Positions 45,802 through 54,100 of a stretch of 64,000 nt of DNA are shown one piece after another (the first letter of the stretch is position 1; every line of letters begins with the position of its first letter). Origin of the DNA: Nocardioides daejeonensis (GTDB lineage: Bacteria > Actinomycetota > Actinomycetes > Propionibacteriales > Nocardioidaceae); assembly GCF_003194585.1 (NCBI RefSeq), contig NZ_QHKZ01000006.1:186001-250000 (forward strand). Direction: 5' to 3'. A model generated the notes under the pieces. The model was not told where the DNA came from, ran no database searches, and saw nothing but the letters and a program-made list of their open reading frames with translations. Position numbers and translations under genes: made by a program.

Positions 45802-47429
45802 GGCTTGACCGCCTGCTCCTTGGCCCACCGGTAGTCGGCTTTGCCCGCAGCCGAGCGCAGCAGCGCGTCGCGTCGGACGATCGCCTTCGGCAGCTTGTAG
45901 CGGGCGACATGTGTGCCGGCCTCGGCCAGCAGCTCCTCGTCGGTGACCTCACCCTCGACGACGACGATCGCCACCACCTCGCTGCCCCACTTCTCCGACG
46001 GACGGCCGACGACCACGACGTCCTTGATCGCGGGGTGCGCGGCCAGGGCCATCTCGACCTCCTCGGCGAAGATCTTCTCGCCGCCGGAGTTGATGGTGAC
46101 GCCTTCGCGCCCGAGCAGCTTGATCCGACCATCGGCCAGCAGCTCGGCGCGGTCCCCAGCGACCACCCAGCGGCTGCCCAACACCTCGGGGAAGGTACGT
46201 GCGGTCTTCTCCGCGTCGCCCAGGTAGCCGAGCGGGATCCGGCCCCGCCGGGCGAGCCAGCCGATCCCCTCGCCCGGCTCCAGCTGCCGCGCCAGACCCT
46301 CGTCGAGGACCACGGTGTCGGCGTTGGGGGTGAAGACCGCACTCTCCGCCTCGGCGCCGGCGGTCGACATCTGGCTCATCTGGATACCGCTCTCCGAGGA
46401 GCCGACGGCGTCGGTGATGAAGAGGTGCGGGGCCGCGGCCAGCAGCCGGTGCCGGATCGCCGGCGACATCGGGGCACCGCCGTTGCTGATCGAGCCGAGC
46501 GTGCTGAGATCGAACTCTCCGCTCTCCATCACCTCGACCAGCGGCCGGGCGATCGCGTCGCCGACCACCGGGATGTTGAAGACCTTCTCCTCCACTGCGA
46601 CCCGGATGCACGCATGCGGCTCGAACGCCCGCACGTTGTCGGGCACCACCAGCTTGCCGCCGCTCACCATGAAGTGGAACGCACCCCACTGTGCCGCGCC
46701 GTGCATCAGCGGAGCGATCATCAGCAGCGCGAGCCCACCGTTGGCGTCGACCGCGGCCTTCGCGATGGCGTCGAGGTCGGCGTACGGCTCGGTGCTGCCG
46801 TACGGCGTCCCACCCATCGCGCTGACGAAGATGTCGTGGTGCGTCCAGATCACGCCCTTGGGCATGCCGGTGGTGCCGCCGGTGTAGATCAGGAACGGGT
46901 CCTCACCGTCCGGCTCCGGGAGTACGGCGGCAGGGGTGGCGAGCACGTTCTCATAGGCCACCGCGCCGGGCAGGAGCGGGTTGTCGCTGTCGTCGGCGAC
47001 CTGGACGAGATGCACGAGCTCGGGCAGCTGGTCGCGGATTGCGGCGATCCGGGGAGCGAACTCGGCGTGATAGACGACCGCCTTCGCCTGCGAGTCGCGG
47101 AGCAGGTAGATGAGCTCCTCGTCGACGTAGCGGTAGTTGACGTTGACCGCACCCAGCCGGGCGCGGAAGGCCCCGATCCACGACTCCAGGTACTCGTTGC
47201 CGTTGTAGAGATAGAGCGCGACGTGGTCGTGCCCGGACTCGTGGCCGGCCAGCTCGGCGCGTGGCTGCCTGGCACCGAGCCCGCGGCCGGCGAACCAGGA
47301 CGCGATGGCAGTGGCGCGCTCGTTCACCTCCCGGTAGGTGACCCGACGCTCGCGCCAGACCATCACCTCCTGATCGGGCACCGCGTTCGCGACGGCGTCG
47401 AAGACGGAGGAGAGGTTGAAACCGGGCAT
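45798..47429 (-). CDS. AMP-forming acyl-CoA synthetase (FadD-like)
   Basis: The 543-residue ANL enzyme has the phosphate-binding loop FLIYTGGTTGMPKGVIWTHH (about residue 178), VGSSESGIQMSQ, and the hinge/C-terminal blocks RIKLLGREGVTINSGGEKIFAEEVE and RYKLPKAIVRRD. The wording resembles actinobacterial CoA ligases used on steroid side chains and other bulky acids more than MatB. It activates an acid for the lipid-catabolism genes around it. The ATG at 47429 is at the natural N-terminus. Confidence 0.88.
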   Translation of the reverse strand: MPGFNLSSVFDAVANAVPDQEVMVWRERRVTYREVNERATAIASWFAGRGLGARQPRAELAGHESGHDHVALYLYNGNEYLESWIGAFRARLGAVNVNYRYVDEELIYLLRDSQAKAVVYHAEFAPRIAAIRDQLPELVHLVQVADDSDNPLLPGAVAYENVLATPAAVLPEPDGEDPFLIYTGGTTGMPKGVIWTHHDIFVSAMGGTPYGSTEPYADLDAIAKAAVDANGGLALLMIAPLMHGAAQWGAFHFMVSGGKLVVPDNVRAFEPHACIRVAVEEKVFNIPVVGDAIARPLVEVMESGEFDLSTLGSISNGGAPMSPAIRHRLLAAAPHLFITDAVGSSESGIQMSQMSTAGAEAESAVFTPNADTVVLDEGLARQLEPGEGIGWLARRGRIPLGYLGDAEKTARTFPEVLGSRWVVAGDRAELLADGRIKLLGREGVTINSGGEKIFAEEVEMALAAHPAIKDVVVVGRPSEKWGSEVVAIVVVEGEVTDEELLAEAGTHVARYKLPKAIVRRDALLRSAAGKADYRWAKEQAVKP

Positions 47430-47491
47430 CGCTGTCCTTAGGAGTGAGGGCAGGGGGCTGGACCGCCGTCACTGTGACCGGTGCGGCCCTC

Positions 47492-48730
47492 CTACGGCGC
47501 GCCGCTCCCGCTGACCGGGTAGAGCGGCAGGCTGCGGCGCGGCGAGAACTCGAACCCGGCACCGGTGCTTATCCGCGTGACCGCCACCTCGTCGGCCTCG
47601 GCCGCGGGCGCCTCACGCTCGACCAGCCTCAGCGTCCACTCCTGGTCGCTGCCGGTGACCTCGACACCGAGAAGCGGGTCGATGGCACGCACCAGCGCTT
47701 GCAGCGGCCGCAGCTCGCTCGGACCGCACAGCGCGATCCAGGCGCCGTCTTCGTGGGCCGGGCCCGGGTGCACACGCAACGCCTCCTCCGAACGCGAGAG
47801 CTCGACGTACGCGGCCGGGTTGAGGAGCGGGTGGAGGCAGATCAGGTCGAGCGGTCCGGCGCCGACGACAGCCCGGCGGATCCGTTCGGTGGCGATGCCG
47901 GCGATCCCGACGAGGGTCCGGACTGCGATGTCGCGCGCCTGCTTCTCGGGCAGCCGGGCGGCCAGCGCCATCCGGAAGCCGTTGGTCAGCAGGTGCATCT
48001 GCAGGCAGACCTCGTCGGCGATCCGCACCAGCGCGGAGCGGGAGAAGGCACTGAAGTCGAGGTCGCTCAGCAGTGGTCCGGAGTAGTCGGCCAGACCCTC
48101 GTCGGCGGGGTCGATCGGCGCGAGCTCGAGCGTGGCTGCGCGGCTCACCTGGTTGCGGAGGCAGAGCTCGGTGGCCTGCACCGGCGGATGGGAGTCGTCG
48201 ATGCGCACCGTCCAGGCGCAGTGGGGGCTGCGGTCGGCCGGTATCCGCGGCGGCCGATGGATCGGCCGTACCTGGGCACGGGGGTTGGTGGCCACGGCGG
48301 TGGCGTCGAAGGTCGGGTCCTCGATGTCGTGGCACATCGACCGCACGTAGTCGGGTCCCATCGGCTCCACGTCGACGAGCGCCCCACAGTGGTCGAGGTG
48401 GAACTCGCCGTTCCGTCGGTCGTGCACGGTGTAGCGGAAGTCCATGAACTGCGGCGGCGCACCGATGTCGAGCTGCAGTCCCTTGAAGATGGTGATCACG
48501 TCGTCGCCTTCGTAGCGGAGCGCCTGCTGCATCCGGCGTGTGTAGATGGGCGAAGCCGCGGCCCACTCGTCGATCGCAATGCGGGCCATCTCCTCGCGGC
48601 CGAGCGCGCCGATGCACCACGCCATGCCGGAGCGGTCGATCAGCTGGCCGACGAGCAGCAGCTCCGGCACCAGCGCGGCGAGCTCGGCTCGGGAGAGTGC
48701 GTCGTATCGACTGCCTTCCAGATTTCCCAT
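47492..48730 (-). CDS. Conserved-looking protein of unknown function
   Basis: I do not recognise this 412-residue protein. It has no signal peptide and no membrane segment. Notable stretches are FRYTVHDRRNGEFHLDHCG with DVEPMGPDYVRSMCHDIEDP (about residues 105-143), which hold paired His/Cys/Asp residues that could bind metal, and ITFKGLQ-like hydrophobic strands before them. It sits between the CoA ligase and a divergent LLM oxidoreductase, so a role in the same catabolic pathway is possible. ATG 48730 is used; a GTG at 48769 would overlap the divergent operator. Confidence 0.75.
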   Translation of the reverse strand: MGNLEGSRYDALSRAELAALVPELLLVGQLIDRSGMAWCIGALGREEMARIAIDEWAAASPIYTRRMQQALRYEGDDVITIFKGLQLDIGAPPQFMDFRYTVHDRRNGEFHLDHCGALVDVEPMGPDYVRSMCHDIEDPTFDATAVATNPRAQVRPIHRPPRIPADRSPHCAWTVRIDDSHPPVQATELCLRNQVSRAATLELAPIDPADEGLADYSGPLLSDLDFSAFSRSALVRIADEVCLQMHLLTNGFRMALAARLPEKQARDIAVRTLVGIAGIATERIRRAVVGAGPLDLICLHPLLNPAAYVELSRSEEALRVHPGPAHEDGAWIALCGPSELRPLQALVRAIDPLLGVEVTGSDQEWTLRLVEREAPAAEADEVAVTRISTGAGFEFSPRRSLPLYPVSGSGAP

Positions 48731-48746
48731 AGTGGGGACTATGATA

Positions 48747-48775
48747 GTTCTGCTGTCAACGCCCGCCAACAGAAC
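48747..48775. promoter_or_regulatory. Operator-like inverted repeat shared by divergent genes
   Basis: GTTCTGCTG and CAACAGAAC (8 of 9 paired) are 11 bases apart in the 56-base gap between the unknown gene and the LLM gene. A -10-like TATGAT at 48740 overlaps its edge. The TetR-type protein encoded at 49652 is the natural candidate regulator. Confidence 0.6.
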
Positions 48776-48786
48776 GGACCACGCCC

Positions 48787-49632
48787 ATGCGCCACGGCAT
48801 CGTGCTCTTCACCAGCGACCGCGGGATCACCCCCGCCCGCGCCGCGAAGGCCAGCGAGGAGGCGGGGTTCCACACGTTCTACGTCCCGGAGCACACCCAC
48901 ATCCCCGTCAAGCGCGACGCCGCCCATCCGGGCACCGGTGACGAGTCTCTCCCCGACGACCGCTACTTGCGCACCCTCGACCCCTGGGTGGCGCTGTCGA
49001 CGGCGGCCGCCGTGACGGAGCGGATCCGCCTCTCGACCGCGGTCTGCCTGCCGGTGGAGCACGACCCCATCACCTTGGCCAAGACGATCGCCTCGCTCGA
49101 CCACCTCTCCGGCGGCCGGGTCACCATCGGCGCCGGCTTCGGTTGGAACACCGACGAGCTCGCCGACCACGGCGTACCCGCCAACCGGCGACGCACCGTG
49201 CTCAAGGAGTACCTCGGTGCCATGCGGTCGCTGTGGACCGAGGACGAGGCGTCGTACGACGGCGAGTTCGTCTCCTTCGGCGCCTCCTGGGCGTGGCCCA
49301 AGCCGCCGCAGGGCAACGTGCCCGTCGTGATCGGCGCCGGCGCCGGCCCGAAGACGTTTGCCTGGATCGCCGCGCACGCCGACGGCTGGATGAGCACGCC
49401 GCTCGACAGCGACATCCCGGAGCGCTGCGAGGCGCTCCAGAAGGCGTGGGCCGAGGCCGGGCGAGACGGCGCACCGCAGGTGCACGTGCTGGTCACCCGC
49501 CGTCCCGCACCCGAGGAGCTCGCCTCCTGGGCCGAGGCCGGCGTGACCGACGTCGTGTGGGGCGTGCCGGACAAGTCCGCCGACGAGGTCGAGGCCGCGA
49601 TCGCGAAGCTGGGTGCGCACCTGGGACTGTGA
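48787..49632 (+). CDS. LLM-class F420-dependent oxidoreductase
   Basis: The 281-residue TIM-barrel flavin/F420 protein has the family openings FYVPEHTHIPV (about residue 30), RIRLSTAVCLPVEHDPITLAKTIASLDHLSGGRVTIGAGFGWNTDEL (in pieces from about residue 79), and PVVIGAGAGPKTFAWIAAHADGW. Luciferase-like proteins of this type use reduced F420 or FMN to reduce or oxygenate varied substrates. The ATG is well placed after the operator. It is followed by a TetR gene after 19 bases. Confidence 0.9.
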   Translation: MRHGIVLFTSDRGITPARAAKASEEAGFHTFYVPEHTHIPVKRDAAHPGTGDESLPDDRYLRTLDPWVALSTAAAVTERIRLSTAVCLPVEHDPITLAKTIASLDHLSGGRVTIGAGFGWNTDELADHGVPANRRRTVLKEYLGAMRSLWTEDEASYDGEFVSFGASWAWPKPPQGNVPVVIGAGAGPKTFAWIAAHADGWMSTPLDSDIPERCEALQKAWAEAGRDGAPQVHVLVTRRPAPEELASWAEAGVTDVVWGVPDKSADEVEAAIAKLGAHLGL

Positions 49633-49651
49633 GCACCGATAGTCTCGGAGG

Positions 49652-50293
49652 GTGACTCGACTGCCCTCGTCCACGCCGACCCTGAGCGCGAAGGGGACCC
49701 GGCTCAACCGACGCGGGCTCGAGACTCGCGAACACGTGCTGCGGGTAGCCCTCCGCTGCCTGGCCTCCGGAGATCCCGACGCGGTGAGCGCGAACCTGGT
49801 CGCTCGCGAGGCGGGGGTCACGTGGGGCACGGTGCAGCACCAGTTCGGCGACGTCGACGGCCTCTGGGCCGCCGTCCTCGGCTACGTGGCCGACCACCGT
49901 GGCCCGGGGCTCACGACACTTCCCGACGTCGGCGACCTGGAGACGCGAGTTCGCGGCGTACTCGAGGTGATGTGGCAGAGCCTGGAGCTACCCGGCCAGC
50001 TCGCGCTCTACCACCTGCGCCTCTCCCTCCCACGCAACCGCGAGGACCTCGAGGAGCAGTTCCCCCAGACCGCGAAGGCGATCGCCTACTGGGACGCGGA
50101 GTGGACCGCGATGTGCGAGCAGGCCTTCGCCGACCTCCAGGTCGACCCGGAGAAGGTCGCCAAGGTGCGCCACCTGCTTCCCGGCGCGATCCGGGGCCTC
50201 CACAACGAGCAGCACCTCAGCAGCTACACCGACGCCAATGCCGGTCGCGAAGGGCTGGCCGAGGCACTGACGGCGTATCTGGGCGCATCCTGA
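49652..50293 (+). CDS. TetR-family regulator
   Basis: The 213-residue regulator has an N-terminal helix-turn-helix (RRGLETREHVLRVALRCL, then LVAREAGVTWGTVQHQFGDVDGLW at about residues 20-72) and a helical effector domain. It starts at GTG and follows the LLM gene closely. It probably controls the divergent LLM/unknown gene promoters through the inverted repeat at 48747; this is an inference from position. Confidence 0.87.
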   Translation: MTRLPSSTPTLSAKGTRLNRRGLETREHVLRVALRCLASGDPDAVSANLVAREAGVTWGTVQHQFGDVDGLWAAVLGYVADHRGPGLTTLPDVGDLETRVRGVLEVMWQSLELPGQLALYHLRLSLPRNREDLEEQFPQTAKAIAYWDAEWTAMCEQAFADLQVDPEKVAKVRHLLPGAIRGLHNEQHLSSYTDANAGREGLAEALTAYLGAS

Positions 50294-50304
50294 GGCTGCA
50301 CCCA

Positions 50305-50820
50305 TCACTGCCGATCTATGCCAAGCGCCTCTCGTAGGGCCGCAAAGGTGGCCACCCCGGCCCAGCCATCTGGCTGTTCCTCCTCAGCCCAGACGTTCAC
50401 GAACTTGTCCCCCGAAACTTGGATCAAGAGTCCCTGCGTAACGGGCTCGACGACTGTCGCGTCCGGCGCTCGAGTCGACCGCGGCCTCAACTCCGCCCGA
50501 TCACCGAAGACTGCAATCTTCGCCCCCCTCGGGAGGCCCGACGCCATGGACTCCACCGACACAGGAGATCCCTCAGCCCAAGGCGTCATGACACTTACTC
50601 GGGACTCAACCTTCCCGCGCCATGCCTCCTCGACCGTGACATCGATAATCAGTACGGCGACATCTTCTGGCCCATAGTCGACTTCTCCCGCATACACCTC
50701 CGCGATAGTCCCGTACGCGGCCACCTCCACATCCTCCATCTGTTCGCGCGGCGACGAATACGGCAAGTAATCCGAGTGTCGAGACTCAGCAAGAGCATCA
50801 ATTGCTGCAACTCGACTCAT
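50305..50820 (-). CDS. Hypothetical protein, possible body of a split lipoprotein
   Basis: This 171-residue protein has no match I can name. It holds a beta-rich region (AYGTIAEVYAG, VAVLIIDVTVEEAWRGKV, RVSVMTPWAEGSPVS) of a type found in secreted or surface proteins, but no export signal of its own. The start ATG overlaps the stop of a very short upstream frame that is nothing but a lipoprotein signal peptide and 12 residues. The local base composition is less GC-rich than the neighbours, hinting at transfer. Confidence 0.6.
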   Translation of the reverse strand: MSRVAAIDALAESRHSDYLPYSSPREQMEDVEVAAYGTIAEVYAGEVDYGPEDVAVLIIDVTVEEAWRGKVESRVSVMTPWAEGSPVSVESMASGLPRGAKIAVFGDRAELRPRSTRAPDATVVEPVTQGLLIQVSGDKFVNVWAEEEQPDGWAGVATFAALREALGIDRQ

Positions 50821-50930
50821 CTCTTCCCCGCACCCTTGGCCTCATCAGCCAGCCGGCCACAGGCCGCAGGCAGAAACCCAACGGCCAACACCAAGGCAAC
50901 CGTGGGCACGGACCTCGCAGAAATGAACAA
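50817..50930 (-). CDS. Micro-ORF encoding a lipoprotein signal peptide
   Basis: From a TTG at 50930 this frame encodes 37 residues: a signal peptide (MFISARSVPTVALVLAVGF), the lipobox LPAAC, then GRLADEAKGAGKR and a stop that overlaps the next ATG as ATGA. Either it is a free lipopeptide coupled to the next gene, or a one-base change has split a single lipoprotein gene of about 205 residues. A -1 shift near the end would join the frames. Confidence 0.5.
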   Translation of the reverse strand: MFISARSVPTVALVLAVGFLPAACGRLADEAKGAGKR

Positions 50931-50946
50931 GCCGGCACTCCAATCT

Positions 50947-51393
50947 TCAGAAGGGGCACGCATGAAGCATGACGTTGCGCAGCCTAAGGAGATAGGTCTT
51001 GTCGGCCTGACAGAAGTCGCCGGCAATGGGGTGCTCGACCATCAGCTGGCCCGGCTGGATCATCGTGAGGACGCCTTCGGCGACGATGCAGTGGTCGTCG
51101 ACCACGATCGACTCGGTCCGGAACTCGAGGATATGACCGTTGCTCTCCACGAGGTGTAGGCAGTAGGCCTCCACTCCGTCCAACCCTTTCGGGCCGACGT
51201 CGCCCTGCGCCTCCCAGAAGTGGTAGGCGGTCGCCGGCCCGAGGGTCGCCATCAGGTCGGCGAGGTCGCCGTCACGCTCCGCGGCAGCGTGCTCGACCAC
51301 CCGCTCCAGCATGGTGCGCTGTCGCCCGTTGGCAGCCGTGTCGAGTCGGGCAGTCAGGCTGTCGACCAGGTGGCTGCGGTTCAGTTCGATCAC
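50947..51393 (-). CDS. SnoaL/NTF2-like protein, apparently cut at its C-terminus
   Basis: The 148-residue product is a nuclear-transport-factor-2-like (SnoaL) protein: LERVVEHAAAERDGDLADLMATLGPATAYHFW and ESNGHILEFRTESIVVDDHCIVAEG, then FCQADKTYLLRLRNVML. Relatives continue after this point with a WPF-type strand and a further tail; here the frame ends HACPF and stops. The loss lies at the edge of the unusual segment at 50.3-50.95 kb, so the end was probably damaged by the event that brought that segment. Function may be lost. It starts at GTG 51393. Confidence 0.65.
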   Translation of the reverse strand: MIELNRSHLVDSLTARLDTAANGRQRTMLERVVEHAAAERDGDLADLMATLGPATAYHFWEAQGDVGPKGLDGVEAYCLHLVESNGHILEFRTESIVVDDHCIVAEGVLTMIQPGQLMVEHPIAGDFCQADKTYLLRLRNVMLHACPF

Positions 51394-51434
51394 AGCTCGG
51401 CGGCCGGCCCCGCGACGCACGCATCGACGAGGCG

Positions 51435-51977
51435 GTGCTGGCCGCGACCCGCGCCCTGGTGGCGGAGTCGGGCTACTCCGGGCTCACCTTCCGCGCGATC
51501 GCCGACCGCGCCGGTACGTCGCAACCCGCCCTCCGTCGCCGCTGGCGGACCAAGGCCCAGGTGGTTCATGAGGCGGTCTTCCCGACCAGCGCGGCGGCGC
51601 AGGAGTCGACCGGGGAGTTGCGAGGCGACGTCCGTCAGGTGGTTGCCTCGTGCGTCGCCCTGCTCTCCTCCGAGGCCGGCCGCCGGGCCACGCCAGGACT
51701 GATGGCCGACCTCACCGCCGATCCCGACCTGCAACGCGAGCTGAGCGCACGGATGTGGACGGCGGTCGGAGACGGGCTCGCCGCCCGACTGGCCGACGCC
51801 GTCACCCGCGGCGAGGCCGCGCACGAACCCGACGTGACTCTGTTTGTGGAGATGGTCTTCGGCACCGTCCTGATGGCCGTCGTCCTCCGCGGCCCCGAGG
51901 GGCTCGACGACGCATGGCAGGACGGCCTCACAACGATGCTCCTCGACGGACTCGCTACCTCCCGCCCTACGGAGTAG
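51435..51977 (+). CDS. TetR-family regulator lacking a normal start
   Basis: From the first usable start (GTG 51435) the protein has 180 residues with a helix-turn-helix LTFRAIADRAGTSQPALRRRW. Upstream in the same frame the codons still read GRPRDARIDEAV, the normal beginning of TetR helix 1, yet there is no ATG, GTG or TTG before them. The true start has therefore been lost, mutated, or is a non-standard codon. The gene diverges from the truncated SnoaL gene with their 5' ends nearly touching. It may be a decaying gene. Confidence 0.65.
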   Translation: MLAATRALVAESGYSGLTFRAIADRAGTSQPALRRRWRTKAQVVHEAVFPTSAAAQESTGELRGDVRQVVASCVALLSSEAGRRATPGLMADLTADPDLQRELSARMWTAVGDGLAARLADAVTRGEAAHEPDVTLFVEMVFGTVLMAVVLRGPEGLDDAWQDGLTTMLLDGLATSRPTE

Positions 51978-51990
51978 GAGCAGGCAGATC

Positions 51991-52542
51991 TCAGAGCGGC
52001 GTGGGGCGGCAGACCCGGCAGATCGTGAGCGCGGAGTTGCTGGCGGAGGCCGGCACCAGGTCGTCGCGGTGGGCGATGAGCGAGCAGTCGCGCCGATGCA
52101 TGGTGGCGCCCTCCCCCACCGTCACCGGCGTCGCACCCAGGTCCGCGCCGACGCTCCCGGCGGCAGCGCCCGACTCGGCGACCGCCGCGGCCCGCGACGT
52201 GACCTCGGCGAGGACCAGCAGGGTGTCGCCGAGCCGCTTGGAGGCCTCACGGTTGTCGTTGGCGATCCGCGCCAGCCAGGCACCGAAGTAGAGGAACCCA
52301 CCCACGAAGGTGAGCCCGAGGCCGAGCAGTCCGCCCGAGACGAGGTAGGAGAGCTGGTCGTACTGGTAGGGCGTGTTCGCGGCGCCGTACCAGCCGAGCA
52401 CGATCACAACGAGGCCGAGCGGCAACAGGATGGCGCCGGCCCAGAAGAGCACGACCTGCAGCAGCGCGTAGTGGTTGTTGAGCAGCGGGGCCACGCCGGA
52501 ACGCTCGCGGGCACCAGCGCGGGGCAAGGACGTCGACGTCAT
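51991..52542 (-). CDS. Small membrane protein with Ada-like Cys/His tail
   Basis: The 183-residue protein has two membrane segments (about residues 31-53 and 66-88) and ends in HRRDCSLIAHRDDLV followed by LTICRVCRP, a compact Cys/His zinc site like that of Ada-type metal-binding tails. This ending is often seen in actinobacterial proteins of unknown function. The ATG at 52542 lies four bases after the stop of the surface-protein gene, so it is the last gene of the transporter transcript. Confidence 0.7.
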   Translation of the reverse strand: MTSTSLPRAGARERSGVAPLLNNHYALLQVVLFWAGAILLPLGLVVIVLGWYGAANTPYQYDQLSYLVSGGLLGLGLTFVGGFLYFGAWLARIANDNREASKRLGDTLLVLAEVTSRAAAVAESGAAAGSVGADLGATPVTVGEGATMHRRDCSLIAHRDDLVPASASNSALTICRVCRPTPL

Positions 52543-52546
52543 CTGG

Positions 52547-54100
52547 TCAGACCTTTCGCAAGTCGGGAAGGCCGGAGTCGAGTCCGTGCGTGCAGGCGCC
52601 GCCGGCCCCCAGGGCCAACGCACCGGCACGCCGGAACCAACTGCCGGCGGCGACCGCGAGCGCGATCGCGCCCACGGTGAACATGCCGGGGATCGAGAAG
52701 AGCTTGGGCAGGCCCGCGCTCACCGCCTCCGAGGGCGGCAGGTCGCTCGCCGTCTCGCTCTGCGGTACGTCGGCACTGGGCGCCTCCGGAGCACTGGGCG
52801 CGTCCGGGGCAGGGCCGGAGGTGTCGGCCGGAGTCGTGTCCTCCGGCGTCGCACCGGTGTCGGTGGGGTCATCGGTCGGCGTGGTCGGCGGGGGCATCAG
52901 CGGCACCGTCTCCAAGGTGGAGCGCGCCTCGCCCAGGGTGATCACGACGCGCGGCGCCAAGGAGCCGAGCCCGGCCAGCACGCTCTTGAGCGGGCCCGCC
53001 TGGTCAGGGACGAGCTCCGCCAGCTTGCCCAGCGGCAAGGCGGAGAGGATCGGCTTGAGCAGGTCGGTCTTGATCTCGACCGTCAGGCCACGGCTGACGA
53101 CCGTCGACTTGCGACCCTCGACGGTGCGCTCCTGCTTCGGCACCGTGATGGTGATGCCCAACTGCTCCAGCGCCTTCGCCGGGTTGGCCGACAGCCCCGG
53201 GATGCCCTGCTTCTTGCCGACCGCTTCGATCCCCTCCGGGCCGATGGTGAACTCCTGCCCGAGGACGCTCATCTCGCCGTAGGTGTTCTTGCTGTCGGCG
53301 GTGGGCTTCTCACCGTCGCTGGCGGAGGTGGCAACTGCCTTCACCCCGGAGAGTCGGACCAGGCCGCCCAGAAGGCTGACATCACCCAGCAGCGACCGGG
53401 AGCTCACCTTCACGCTTCCGTCGACGACCTTGCTCGACGACGTCGAGACGTAGCCGTTGAAGTCGATGAGCGCCCCCAGCCCGGCCGGCATGCCCGGGAT
53501 CGACGGTGCCGCCTTCGCGGTCGGCGCCAGCTTGTCGAGGCCGAGACCCCCGAGCAGCGCCGTCAGCGGGTTGTCGGCCTTGCCCTCCTGCTCCTCGACG
53601 GAGCCGTCAGGAGTGAAGCCGGTCGAGCCGGTCGCCTGGTTCTCCCCCGCGCTCGCCCGCATCACCATGCCGGGGAACGGCTCGTCCTTCGCCTCCTGCT
53701 CGTCGGAGGGGTACGCCGCGTTGACCTGCACCGGGTAACCCTTGGCGAAGAGCTGGGGCGGCAGGCCGAGCTGCTCACCGAAGGTCTTCAACCCCTCTCC
53801 GACCGGGTCACCGGGCCAGAACCAGCTGGCCCGCCCGGAGCTGCTGCCCGAGTCCGCCTTGACCTTGCTGTAGGCCATCATGAACTCCAGCTGCGGCGTC
53901 GCCGGGATCGGCAGGGACGGCTCGAAGACCTCCACATGCACCGGCGCGGCCCAGGCCGTGGCCGAGTAGCCGAACGCCGGTCCCGGAGGCGGCGCCGTCT
54001 CGTCCTCGGCCACGGCCGCCCCACTCATCCCCCAGGGCAGGAGCACGCCGACCAGTGCGGTGGCGGCCAACAGACGAGGTGCACGGCGACCGGTGCTCAT
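52547..54100 (-). CDS. Exported surface protein with C-terminal membrane anchor
   Basis: The 517-residue protein has a signal peptide (RRAPRLLAATALVGVLLPWG, cleavage after AAVA), a large beta-rich outer region, a Pro/Thr/Asp-rich wall-spanning stalk (about residues 400-460, TPTDDPTDTGATPEDTTPADT type) and a C-terminal hydrophobic segment (FTVGAIALAVAAGSWF) followed by arginines. It may belong to the choice-of-anchor type of actinobacterial surface proteins. Its start overlaps the livF stop (ATGA), which places a cell-surface protein in the importer operon; it could help capture or pass the ligand through the envelope. Confidence 0.75.
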   Translation of the reverse strand: MSTGRRAPRLLAATALVGVLLPWGMSGAAVAEDETAPPPGPAFGYSATAWAAPVHVEVFEPSLPIPATPQLEFMMAYSKVKADSGSSSGRASWFWPGDPVGEGLKTFGEQLGLPPQLFAKGYPVQVNAAYPSDEQEAKDEPFPGMVMRASAGENQATGSTGFTPDGSVEEQEGKADNPLTALLGGLGLDKLAPTAKAAPSIPGMPAGLGALIDFNGYVSTSSSKVVDGSVKVSSRSLLGDVSLLGGLVRLSGVKAVATSASDGEKPTADSKNTYGEMSVLGQEFTIGPEGIEAVGKKQGIPGLSANPAKALEQLGITITVPKQERTVEGRKSTVVSRGLTVEIKTDLLKPILSALPLGKLAELVPDQAGPLKSVLAGLGSLAPRVVITLGEARSTLETVPLMPPPTTPTDDPTDTGATPEDTTPADTSGPAPDAPSAPEAPSADVPQSETASDLPPSEAVSAGLPKLFSIPGMFTVGAIALAVAAGSWFRRAGALALGAGGACTHGLDSGLPDLRKV

